Origin: a bacterium
GTDB taxonomy: Bacteria > Zhuqueibacterota > Zhuqueibacteria > Residuimicrobiales > Krinioviventaceae
DNA length: 64,000 bases
Assembly: GCA_029561455.1 (NCBI GenBank)
Contig: JAKQIY010000044.1
Location: forward strand, 62,001 to 126,000
Direction: 5' to 3'
In this document: positions 46,755-55,351 of the stretch, piece after piece
Layout: every line of letters begins with the position of its first letter
Numbering within the stretch: position 1 is the stretch's first letter
Program-made: the position numbers and the translations under genes
Notes under the pieces: model-generated
The model's input: the letters and a program-made list of their open reading frames with translations, nothing else
Databases searched by the model: none
What the model was told of the DNA's origin: nothing

Positions 46755-48207
46755 GGAACTGTTTGCCTCTTACAGCAGTGACTGGAACCGGTTTATCCGC
46801 GACATTTTGGGAATACGGCTGGACCGGCAGCAGCGCCGTATCATCCGCGCGGTGCAGGAAAACCGGCGGGTTTCGGTGCGTTCCGGGCACGCCAGGGGCA
46901 AGGATTTCACCGCGGCGGTGGCGTCGTTGTGCTTTTTGTACCTCCACTATCCCGCCAAAGTCATCAATACCGCGCCGACGCGGCGGCAGGTGCTGTCCAT
47001 TATGATGACAGAAATCGCCCGGCTGCACAAAAACGCGCGGCTGCCGCTGGGTGGACAGCTTACCTCTACACGCATCAAATTCCCCGGCGAGCCGGACTGG
47101 TTCCTGGAAGGCTTCAAGGCCGGGGATAAAGCGGTGGAAGCGTGGACCGGCTATCACAGTCCCAACATTATGGTGGTGGTTACCGAGGCCAGCGGCCTGG
47201 CGCAGGAGACTTTTGAGGCAATAGAGGGACTGCTCACCGGCAACTCGCGGCTGCTGTTGATATTCAACCCGGTGCGCACCGCCGGGGAAGCGTTCCAGAG
47301 CGCTAAAAGTCCCGCGTATACCAGGTTTCGGCTCAGCAGTCTGGATGCGGTGAATGTGCGGGCCAAACGTACGCTGATCCCCGGTCAGGTGGATTACACC
47401 TGGGTGGCGGAAAAAGTGGACAAGTGGTGCCGCATCATCAAAGCGCCGGATTGCGACCCGGGTTTATGTGATTTTTGCTTTGATGGATTATGGCGCCGGC
47501 CCAACGACCTGTTTCGCGTCAAAGTATTGGGCGAGTTTCCGCGTGAGGCCGAAGGCCAACTCATTCCGCTGGCCTGGGTGGAAGCGGCGCAGCAGCGCTG
47601 GGAGGCCTGGCGCACCCATAAAAAGCGTATCGGCTTTCTAAAACTGGGGGTGGACGTCGCCGGGATGGGCAGGGACAGTTCCTGCCTGGTGTGGCGGTAC
47701 GGACAAATCATCGAGCGGCTGGAAACATACAGCAAGGCGGGTCACATGCAGTTAGCCGGAATGATCCGCAACGAACTGCGCGTGGAAGAGGACTGCGCGT
47801 TTATCGACACCATCGGCGAGGGCGCGGGCATCTATGCGCGGCTGGTGGAACAAGAGTTGAACGTGGCCGGTGTGAAAGGCTCGGAAAGCGCGGAAGGATT
47901 GAGCGATGTAACCGGGGAACGCAGCTTTGCTAACATGCGCGCCTGGCTGCACTGGGCTCTGCGGGACGCCCTGGACCCTTCCCTGCATGGCGACCTGGCC
48001 CTGCCGCCGGATGATACTTTGACGCAGGAACTGACCGAGCCGCAGTATACCGTCCAGTCCAGCGGTAAGATCATCATCGAGGCAAAGGAGAATATCATAG
48101 CCAGGTTGGGGCGGTCGCCGGATCGGTTGGACGCGCTGTTGAATACCTTTTCGCCGCGTTCCGGGCGAGAATGGCTGAACACATCATGGATTGGGGAAGG
48201 GAGGTAG
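46732..48207 (+). CDS. terL: Phage terminase large subunit
   Basis: The protein has 491 residues. The ATPase domain has a Walker A variant GHARGKDF (~52-59) and an acidic Walker B-like strand NIMVVVTEASG. The C-terminal RNase H-like nuclease has Asp in GVDVAGMGRD (~307), FIDTIGEGAG (~361) and a final Asp in SPDRLDALL (~470). It powers and cuts DNA during capsid filling. An AGGGAG site lies before the ATG; it overlaps the small subunit gene. In an ordinary phage a portal gene would follow, but none does here. Confidence 0.93.
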   Translation: MQITEQDKELFASYSSDWNRFIRDILGIRLDRQQRRIIRAVQENRRVSVRSGHARGKDFTAAVASLCFLYLHYPAKVINTAPTRRQVLSIMMTEIARLHKNARLPLGGQLTSTRIKFPGEPDWFLEGFKAGDKAVEAWTGYHSPNIMVVVTEASGLAQETFEAIEGLLTGNSRLLLIFNPVRTAGEAFQSAKSPAYTRFRLSSLDAVNVRAKRTLIPGQVDYTWVAEKVDKWCRIIKAPDCDPGLCDFCFDGLWRRPNDLFRVKVLGEFPREAEGQLIPLAWVEAAQQRWEAWRTHKKRIGFLKLGVDVAGMGRDSSCLVWRYGQIIERLETYSKAGHMQLAGMIRNELRVEEDCAFIDTIGEGAGIYARLVEQELNVAGVKGSESAEGLSDVTGERSFANMRAWLHWALRDALDPSLHGDLALPPDDTLTQELTEPQYTVQSSGKIIIEAKENIIARLGRSPDRLDALLNTFSPRSGREWLNTSWIGEGR

Positions 48208-48209
48208 AA

Positions 48210-48392
48210 ATGCCGAAACGGGAAAGCACCAACAAACGTCACGAAACGCTGCGGCGCACGATATATGACCGGGCGAAGAAATTGTGGAATGCGGGGATTC
48301 GCGATTATGTCAAGCAGGCCTGCCTGGATATGTCGAAACAAACCGGCTATGCTGCGACGACGCTGGAAGATATCTATTACGGTCGGCACTAA
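48210..48392 (+). CDS. Small basic hypothetical protein
   Basis: The ATG at 48210 follows GGGAGG; 60 residues. Very basic N-terminal half (KRESTNKRHETLRRTIYDRAKK) and helical, suggesting nucleic-acid binding (possible small DNA-binding or transcription factor). It starts two bases after the large terminase stop and is closed by a terminator-like hairpin. Confidence 0.65.
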   Translation: MPKRESTNKRHETLRRTIYDRAKKLWNAGIRDYVKQACLDMSKQTGYAATTLEDIYYGRH

Positions 48393-48395
48393 AAG

Positions 48396-48436
48396 AAAAG
48401 ACCGCCTGAACAACCTTCAATTCGGGCGGCCTTTCC
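48396..48436 (+). terminator. Terminator-like hairpin closing the island's main operon
   Basis: CCGCCTGAA pairs with TTCGGGCGG (one G-T pair) around a ten-base loop, then CCTTT. It separates the terminase operon from the lysozyme. Confidence 0.55.
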
Positions 48437-48524
48437 GGAGGAGGGCATAAATGTAACTCTATTAAATTGAACGAGGGGATTTGTACGGGGTTCCATTTTT
48501 TTTAATTGCTTTTGGAGAAAAATT

Positions 48525-48938
48525 ATGAATTATGATAGGCTGTTTTGTTCTATAAAAAAGCACGAGGGCAAGAATAACCGCATGTACCGCGATGGTGAGG
48601 GGATATTGACTATTGGCTATGGGCATAATCTGGAAACCGGCGAGCTGCGCGATGAGGCGATAGAGCTGATCTTGCAGCATGATGTGGAAGCAGCGGAGCA
48701 GGCGGTGCGCAGCGAATTGCCGTATTTTGACGAGCTATCCGACCTGCGCCGGGAGACGCTGGTGGAGATGGTGTTCAACCTGGGACTACCCCGGTTTTTG
48801 GGATTTAAGAAAATGCTGGCGGCGCTGGAGGTGCGGGATTATGCCGCAGCCGCCCGGGAGATGCTGGACAGCAAATGGGCGCGGCAGGTGGGTAAACGTG
48901 CTAAAACGCTGGCCAGGCAGATGCGGAGGGGGGTGTAG
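48525..48938 (+). CDS. Phage lysozyme, GH24 type
   Basis: The protein has 137 residues. The T4-type catalytic set is visible: Glu in IKKHEG (~14), then YRDGEG and TIGYGHNLETG with the Thr. It cleaves the beta-1,4 MurNAc-GlcNAc bond of peptidoglycan, and has no signal peptide, so a holin or other export route would be required; none is nearby. GGAGAAA precedes the start. The TAG stop codon is formed by the first bases of a REP element (48935). Confidence 0.9.
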   Translation: MNYDRLFCSIKKHEGKNNRMYRDGEGILTIGYGHNLETGELRDEAIELILQHDVEAAEQAVRSELPYFDELSDLRRETLVEMVFNLGLPRFLGFKKMLAALEVRDYAAAAREMLDSKWARQVGKRAKTLARQMRRGV

Positions 48939-49005
48939 AGACAGGTCCATCAATCGTAGAGACAGGTCTATCAATCGTAGAGACAGGTCTGAGACCTGTC
49001 TCTAC
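48935..49005. repeat. REP block R1
   Basis: Two 21-nt units beginning GTAGAGACAGGTC followed by a 29-bp palindrome with GTAGAGACAGGTCT arms and a single central base. It lies exactly between the convergent lysozyme and transposase genes, supplying the lysozyme stop codon, and could end both transcripts. Confidence 0.92.
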
Positions 49006-49007
49006 AC

Positions 49008-49640
49008 CTATCCTGTTTCATTCAAATCATCTTTATGCCAATTAACAGGATTGTTTTTGATATATTCCCGGATTCTGCACAATTCATCATGATTGCGAAT
49101 AATATGATCATGAAATCGTGTTTGCCAGATTGAATTGGCGCACCCCGGATCCAATTTATTTATGCGCCGCGCCGAAAATGATTTTAATGCCCGAATAAAT
49201 TCAGATAATCCGTGGGTTGTGTTTTTTTTGTTTGTATTTGTTGTAGAGACAGGTCTATCTGTAGAGACAGGTCCATCAATCGTAGAGACAGGTCCATCAA
49301 TCGTAGAGACAGGTCTGAGACCTGTCTCTACAAATTTATCCCCAACCCCAATATTATTGGGATGGTCATTATCAATAATACAGATTATGCCATGAATATG
49401 ATTTGGCATAACGATAAATTCATCCAATACCAGATTGGGATAATGGTTTGGCAGATCGTACCAGCAATCCCACACAATTTTACCGGCAGCATTGATTGAT
49501 AATTGGTTGTTTATTATTTCCCCAAATATATTGATCCTGTTTTTGGAGCATACGGTAAAAAAATAATATCCCGGGGAGGAATAATCCCAATTTTTCAACC
49601 TAGTTGATTCAATACGGTATTTGTTGCGGTATAATGTCAT
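49008..49640 (-). CDS. REP-associated tyrosine transposase (RAYT)
   Basis: This 210-residue HUH-type (Y1, IS200-like TnpA-REP family) protein has MPNHIHG with the metal-binding His pair (81, 83) and a C-terminal YIKNNPVNW with catalytic Tyr193. Such enzymes cut and join single-stranded DNA at REP hairpins. Residues ~104-135 are encoded by a REP block in the reading frame (VETGLRPVST and STIDGPV repeats) placed in the variable linker between the HUH core and the helical LSEFIRALKSF segment, so the core motifs are intact. Four more copies of the same element lie within 6 kb. No second transposase gene or IS ends were seen. Confidence 0.92.
   Translation of the reverse strand: MTLYRNKYRIESTRLKNWDYSSPGYYFFTVCSKNRINIFGEIINNQLSINAAGKIVWDCWYDLPNHYPNLVLDEFIVMPNHIHGIICIIDNDHPNNIGVGDKFVETGLRPVSTIDGPVSTIDGPVSTDRPVSTTNTNKKNTTHGLSEFIRALKSFSARRINKLDPGCANSIWQTRFHDHIIRNHDELCRIREYIKNNPVNWHKDDLNETG
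49243..49331. repeat. REP block R2, inside the transposase gene
   Basis: One 18-nt unit, two 21-nt units and the palindrome, total 89 bp. It is fully translated as part of the transposase. Confidence 0.92.
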
Positions 49641-50207
49641 TGGATTAATTCCCCATTTTGGGTAAACATTTTTTTTTTTTTGTGTTGTTTTGTTTTGTAG
49701 AGACAGGTCTGTTTTGGTAGAGACAGGTCTGAGACCTGTCTCTACGCGAATAATATTAATTTCATATAATACAACCCAGCCCGGGAAAACCCCATATCAG
49801 ATTTTGATTAATGATATAATTAAAATAATTTCACAGCAATATACAAGAAAAAAATGTGCTATTAATAAAATATTCAAGAATCCGCCTTCCCAATTTAACA
49901 GATTGTGATTGTAATATATTTAGCAATAAGGTGCGCGCCCTGCTGCACGAGCGGCGTATACCTACAATACAAGTCCAAATTTTTTGATTTAATCCCGGAT
50001 TGTTTATATGGGCCGTGTTCGGGTTTTTAATTTTATTTCCAATTAAATGAAATGTTAGTATTACCTGTTTTTGTTTTAGAGATACAAAATATTGGGCGTT
50101 ATAATTGACAGCTACCTGGGTAATTGCATCGACTCTGAATTGCATTACGCCTGATCCAGTTTCAAAAATGTGTGGTAAAAAACAGTAAAATATTAAATGG
50201 AGGGCGT
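49641..50207. other. Intergenic region with REP block R3 and a relic
   Basis: AT-rich. REP block at 49697-49745. At 49928-49956 a 29-base relic of a sorting-domain gene (encoding KVRALLHERR) remains, nearly the same as 51494-51522; the rest is decayed. Confidence 0.7.
49697..49745. repeat. REP block R3
   Basis: One 20-nt unit plus the 29-bp palindrome, 57 bases before the transposase start codon on its upstream side. Confidence 0.92.
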
Positions 50208-51658
50208 ATGAAGAGCCAATTTATATGTGCGGGATGTTTATTCGTTATCATGTTTTTATTGATTCCTGTGTATGGGCAACAGCAATGGCCAATGGTCAAT
50301 GCCTGCCGTGAACGGACTTCGTGGGCTGCGGAGGAAGATGTACTTTTTCCGCCCCTTAGTAAAGATTTAGAGTATGTCGGTAGAAAATATAGTCACACGA
50401 ATTCCCTACGTGGTACGATCATAACCTGGTTGTTAGTATTAATTATGATCATGCTATTATTATCTCCTGGAATACAGAGACCACGGATACATTATGGGCA
50501 GAAAATTTTACAGATATATCGGGAAATATTGATTTTTCCCCGGCGCAAAACGATTCAATGGTATTTGTCGGGGGGCAAAACGGCCTGGCGTTGTATGCCC
50601 TGAGCCGGACGACCGGGCAACTTTTATGGTCAAAACCTTGTGGTAGCTTATTAGGACGCAATCCCATTCCCGATGGAGACCGATTATATATAGTCAAGGA
50701 CAGTTTGCTCTGCCTGAATGGCCATAATGGTGCCACGATCTGGAGTTATCCTTTTACAGGTACAGCAACTCCGGCAGTGGATGATAGTTATTGCTATTTA
50801 TGTGGTAAAAACAGAATCAGAGCTTTTCATAAAATGACCGGTGCATTACTATGGGAACGCTATAATAATATTGGTAGTTATGCAACATTAATGGTCGATG
50901 AGACTAGAGTTTATTCAGTCTCGCAAGATTCCCTGGTGGCGAGGAACAAACAAACCGGCGCAATCGAATGGGGATACCAGGTGGCCGGAGCCGAGTTTCC
51001 AGACCTGGTAGTTGGTGGCGCTGCAGTTTGCGATAGTTTTGTTTGTTTTATAATATGGGAAAACATTGATGGATTTGGGCAGCTATATACGCTCAATAAA
51101 GCGGATGGTTCTTTACGCTGGAATCATACATTCCCGCAATCGGGGTTATATGCACCGACTATCGCCAACAATGTAGTCTATATCACAACATGGAGGGAGA
51201 TGGAATTATGGGGATTTGATCTGAAAAACGGAGATAGCCTTTTTTATGATAATTCGCAGTCTTATAATGGACAAATCATTGTCGCCAATCATACTCTTTA
51301 TGCGGGTACACAACGTGGAGTAATAACTTTTGTCAGTGCTGAAAACAAAGTAGATAATAAAAAAACAGCCATGGCGCACTCTTTTGTACAATGGCAAAAC
51401 TATCCCAATCCCTTTAATCCTGCGACAACTATAACTTTTGAATTGCCGGATCGGGCCAATGTGGAAGTTGTTATTTTTGATGTAACCGGTCGAAAGGTGC
51501 GAACCCTGCTGCACGAGCGGCGCGGCAGCGGCGAGCACATAATAAACTGGGACGGCCGCGATGATGCCGGTGTGCCGGTCAGCAGCGGCGTGTACCTGTG
51601 CAAATTGAGCACAGATAAAGGCTATAGCGAAACAAAAAAGATGACGCTGGTAAAATAA
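50208..51658 (+). pseudogene. Frameshifted PQQ-type beta-propeller protein with sorting domain
   Basis: Two overlapping frames together align end to end with the intact gene at 61261-62712. The start (ATG 50208 after GGAGGG) gives a signal peptide and QQQWPMVNACRERTSWAAEE; near 50408-50412 the frame must change by one base to continue into WYDHNLVV and then blades with GGQNGLALYAL, LLWSK, TIWSY, LLWER, IEWGY and LRWNH. A single missing base explains it, either a real mutation or a sequencing error. The sorting domain (YPNPFNPATTITF) ends at 51658. If functional, it would be a secreted eight-bladed PQQ-like propeller of unknown ligand. Confidence 0.85.
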
Positions 51659-51693
51659 TTAAACCGGAAAAACATCCGGCGCGATCGATAGCA

Positions 51694-51758
51694 GTAGAGA
51701 CAGGTCTATCTGTAGAGACAGGTCTGGTTGTAGAGACAGGTCTGAGACCTGTCTCTAC
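51694..51758. repeat. REP block R4
   Basis: Two 18-nt units and the palindrome, 35 bases after the stop codon of the pseudogene; likely to shape its transcript end. Confidence 0.92.
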
Positions 51759-51901
51759 CAGATTGCCCTTTATTTGGAAACAAAGAAATACACAAATTTT
51801 GTTAAAATAATGTTGCATAATCGGGATAAATTATTATATTTCTATAATGATGGGATTAAATCCTGAGTATAATATCATAATCATTCTTTTGGGGAGGATT
51901 T

Positions 51902-54900
51902 ATGAACAAGTCCTTGATATTTATTGCATTCATTAGCAGTCTGCTTTTAATTCATTTAAATTTAATTGCCCAGACAGAGCGGCTTGTAGACGATGACAGC
52001 CGTTACGGCGCTATTGCCAGGGATTATTTACAAAAACCCGGCAAATATGATGGGCAGAACTCGATACAGGGTTTGGGGGAGGGAACCTGGGATTTAAAGT
52101 TTACCGAGAGGAATATTTCCGGGGATACTAGCTTTGGACGTAGTGTGGCTTGTGTTGGGGACGTAAATGGCGACGGATATAATGATGTACTTGTTGGAGC
52201 ATGTAGTTACAATGATTATTTCGGCAGAGCCTATTTATATTATGGTGGTGCAGTCATGGATACTGTTGCTGATCTCGTTATGACTGGTGAAATACCTGAA
52301 GGACAATTTGGTATTAGTGTCGCTGGAGCAGGGGATGTGAATAAGGATGGTTTTGCTGATATGGTAATAACGACTGATATAGCATTAACGACTGATTGGG
52401 CTAGATTTGTTTATATTTATTATGGTGGGCCGAGCCTGGATAACATTGCTGATTTGGTATTAACTCAAGAAGAAGAACCATATTTTGGTACTCAGGTCGC
52501 TGGAGCTGGGGATGTAAATGGTGATGGATTTGATGATGTGATGGTTGCGGCTATGGAGTATGATAATGAAACAGGGCATGTTTTTTTCTATTTTGGTAGC
52601 GTTACAATGGACAGTTCGGTAGACTTGGTTCTCTCCGGGGATACTACCCAAGATGGTTACGCTACAATTATTAATGGAGTTGGTGATGTGAATAATGATG
52701 GGTATGCTGATGTAATGGTTGGAGCTTATTTGATGAATAATAGTACAGGGCGTGCATATTTATATTATGGCGGACCTGATATGGATGCTTCTGCAGATGT
52801 GATATTCAATGGAAAACATGAAAAAGATTCTTACGGTGGGAGTGTTACCGGAATTGGTGATATAAATGAGGATGGGTATGATGATATACTGGTTGGCGCT
52901 TGTGGATATAATATGAATAATGGACAAGTTTATTTATATTATGGGGGGACATCCATGGATACAACGGCTGATATTATCCTTTCTGGAGAAACGGGGCATT
53001 ATAATTTTGGCGCTAATGTCGCTGGCGCAGGAGATGTGAACAATGATGGTTTTGCTGATATATTAGTCGGATATCGTTTTAAAGACGAAATTAATCTTTA
53101 TTTGGGTGGGAATTTCATTGATAACGTACCCAACGCCGTTTTTTATGGAATTACAATCGGTAGGGGTTTTGGAAGATGTACTGAAAACAGTCATGATTTG
53201 AACAATGACGGTTTTGCAGATGTTTTGACCGGTTCTTTTTCATATTATAGTAGGGGTCATGTTGATATATTTTATGGTAGTTTAGTAATTGATACTCAAG
53301 TAGACTGTATTCTCAAGGGTGAAGCTGTAAAAAATGAATTCGGTTATTGTGTCACAGGCGCCGGAGATGTTAATGGTGACGGGTATAAAGATGTGCTGAT
53401 AGGAGCTTGGGCATATAACGGTAATGCCGGCCGGGCATACTTGTATTATGGTGGACAAAGTATGGATACTGTTGCTGATGTTATTATAACAGGTGACAAA
53501 AGTGGTAATAAATTTGGTTTTAGTGTGTCGGGAGCAGGTGACGTAAATGGAGATGGATTTGATGATATATTGGTTGGAGCGCCTCTCTGGAGTGAGGAGT
53601 ATGATCAAACCGGACGTGTGTACTTGTATTACGGGGGTGCACAAATGGATTCTAGTGCAGATATTATTATGACAGGTGATAAATGTGAATATAGTGAATG
53701 TGAACGTTATCAGGATGGTTTTGGTTACACTCTTGCAGGAGCAGGAGATGTTAATGGTGATGGATATGCAGATTTTCTTGTAGGTAACAGTATTTTTAGT
53801 GATTTTGGAACCAAGGTTGTTCTGTTTTATGGTGGGCCAGATAAGGATAATATTGCTGATTTTATTTTAACAGGTGAAAGAAAAGACAGCGAGTATGGAT
53901 ATGAGAGTATTGCCGGAGTAGGAGATGTGAATGGAGATGGATTTGATGATATTTTAATTGGGGCAAAAGAATATGGGTATGTTGATAATATAAAAGGTTA
54001 TGGTGAGTTTGTCATGTATGGTCGGGCATATCTTTATTATGGAAGTGGAACATTTGATTCGGTTGCGGATGTTATTTTTACCGGGCAAACACCATGGGAG
54101 CAATTTGGCAGTCGGGTTGCCGGGGCAGGTGATGTGAATAATGATGGTTATGCGGATTTACTGGTAAGATCTGCCAGATTACCTGCGGTTTTTTTATTTT
54201 TAGGCGGTACCGAAATGGATAATATAGCTGATGTGACCTTGCCCGGTGAACAATATGGAGGAAATTCACACTTTGGATTCAGTATGACAGGTGTTGGGGA
54301 TGTGAATTATGATTGCTATGATGATGTTCTGGTAAGCGCCTATGGTACTGAAACTTCATCAGGTCAGTTATTGCTTTATTATGGCAACGTAGTTATGGAT
54401 AGTATTCCGGATGAAATAATTTATGGAGAAAAGGATAATAAATTAGGGTATAGTGTTGCAAGGACAGGTGATGTTAATGGAGATGGTAGTAGTGATTTTA
54501 TTGTAGGCGCCCCGATGATTGGCAGGTATTATTATAGAGAGCAAAATAATGATTTTGGAAAAGTTACGGAAATAGGTGATTATTACAACGGTGCGGCTTA
54601 TCTCTATTTCGGCAGCAGGTCTACCGGAATAGCCGAACCTGGCACGACCCCGGTGGGTTTTCCAAAAACAGTACAATTGCAGAACAACTATCCCAATCCT
54701 TTCAATCCCGCAACAACTATAACTTTTGAACTAACTGAATGGGCCAATGTGGAAATTGCTATTTTTGATATTACCGGCAGGACTGTGAAAACCCTGCTGC
54801 ACGAGCGGCGCGGCAACGGCGAGCATAATATTAGCTGGGACGGCCGCGATGACGCCGGTCTACCGGTGAGCAGCGGTGTGTACCTGTGCAAATTAAGCAC

Positions 54901-54946
54901 GGATAGAGGCTATACCGAGACGAAAAAGATGACGTTGGTGAAATAG
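51902..54946 (+). CDS. Secreted FG-GAP protein with 14 repeats and sorting domain
   Basis: The protein has 1014 residues: signal peptide (~1-24), then 14 FG-GAP repeats, each with a GDVN-x-DG-(Y/F)-x-D-(V/I)-LVG calcium-loop signature spaced by ~60 residues (~70-900). It ends with a FlgD-like sorting domain (NYPNPFNPATTITF, ~930-1014). Fourteen is twice the seven blades of an integrin-type propeller, so two tandem propellers are likely. The repeats are AT-rich, while the last ~170 bases are GC-rich and almost the same as in the 51658 gene, suggesting the sorting-domain end was acquired by recombination. Confidence 0.9.
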   Translation: MNKSLIFIAFISSLLLIHLNLIAQTERLVDDDSRYGAIARDYLQKPGKYDGQNSIQGLGEGTWDLKFTERNISGDTSFGRSVACVGDVNGDGYNDVLVGACSYNDYFGRAYLYYGGAVMDTVADLVMTGEIPEGQFGISVAGAGDVNKDGFADMVITTDIALTTDWARFVYIYYGGPSLDNIADLVLTQEEEPYFGTQVAGAGDVNGDGFDDVMVAAMEYDNETGHVFFYFGSVTMDSSVDLVLSGDTTQDGYATIINGVGDVNNDGYADVMVGAYLMNNSTGRAYLYYGGPDMDASADVIFNGKHEKDSYGGSVTGIGDINEDGYDDILVGACGYNMNNGQVYLYYGGTSMDTTADIILSGETGHYNFGANVAGAGDVNNDGFADILVGYRFKDEINLYLGGNFIDNVPNAVFYGITIGRGFGRCTENSHDLNNDGFADVLTGSFSYYSRGHVDIFYGSLVIDTQVDCILKGEAVKNEFGYCVTGAGDVNGDGYKDVLIGAWAYNGNAGRAYLYYGGQSMDTVADVIITGDKSGNKFGFSVSGAGDVNGDGFDDILVGAPLWSEEYDQTGRVYLYYGGAQMDSSADIIMTGDKCEYSECERYQDGFGYTLAGAGDVNGDGYADFLVGNSIFSDFGTKVVLFYGGPDKDNIADFILTGERKDSEYGYESIAGVGDVNGDGFDDILIGAKEYGYVDNIKGYGEFVMYGRAYLYYGSGTFDSVADVIFTGQTPWEQFGSRVAGAGDVNNDGYADLLVRSARLPAVFLFLGGTEMDNIADVTLPGEQYGGNSHFGFSMTGVGDVNYDCYDDVLVSAYGTETSSGQLLLYYGNVVMDSIPDEIIYGEKDNKLGYSVARTGDVNGDGSSDFIVGAPMIGRYYYREQNNDFGKVTEIGDYYNGAAYLYFGSRSTGIAEPGTTPVGFPKTVQLQNNYPNPFNPATTITFELTEWANVEIAIFDITGRTVKTLLHERRGNGEHNISWDGRDDAGLPVSSGVYLCKLSTDRGYTETKKMTLVK

Positions 54947-55351
54947 AATTGCCGGACACATGTACGGTTTTATCGGGCGCACGGGTAAATATCCGGTGCG
55001 ATCAGATTCCGGCCGAATGGCGCGAACCCTGTTGCACAGGCGTGATTAAGGTGAACGCATTTTTTTTATTTTTTGACGTCGAGACAGGTCTATTTTTAGA
55101 AACAGGTTCATCTGTAGAGACAGGTCTGAGACCTGTCTCTACAGATAGACCTTTCTCTACTTTAATAATTACCTGAAACAACCTGTCCAAATAAAAAAAG
55201 CTGTTTTATTGAAAAAAAATTTGTATAATAAGGTTGATTTACTTAATCGTTTGAGTAGATTGTAATATATTTTCAGTATTAACAATATCTTAGATATTTT
55301 TTAGTGAGCGTAAATAATTCATTTACTATTCATTTGTTAACAGGAGTTCCC
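54947..55351. other. Intergenic region with REP block R5 and a relic
   Basis: Holds the REP block at 55078-55160 and, at 55017-55045, a short relic matching the sorting-domain gene ends (codes ARTLLHRR). The remainder is AT-rich and should contain the esterase promoter. Confidence 0.65.
55078..55160. repeat. REP block R5 with units on both sides
   Basis: Two degenerate 18-nt units, the intact 29-bp palindrome at 55114-55142, then an inverted degenerate unit to 55160. It is the only block with satellite units on both sides. Confidence 0.85.

Noticed and set aside
43947-48938. Complete prophage
   Set aside because: No integrase, portal, capsid or tail genes and only ~5 kb long.
48935-49331. 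CRISPR-like spaced repeats
   Set aside because: The units are contiguous 18-21 nt satellites with no unique spacers and end in a palindrome; no cas genes are present.
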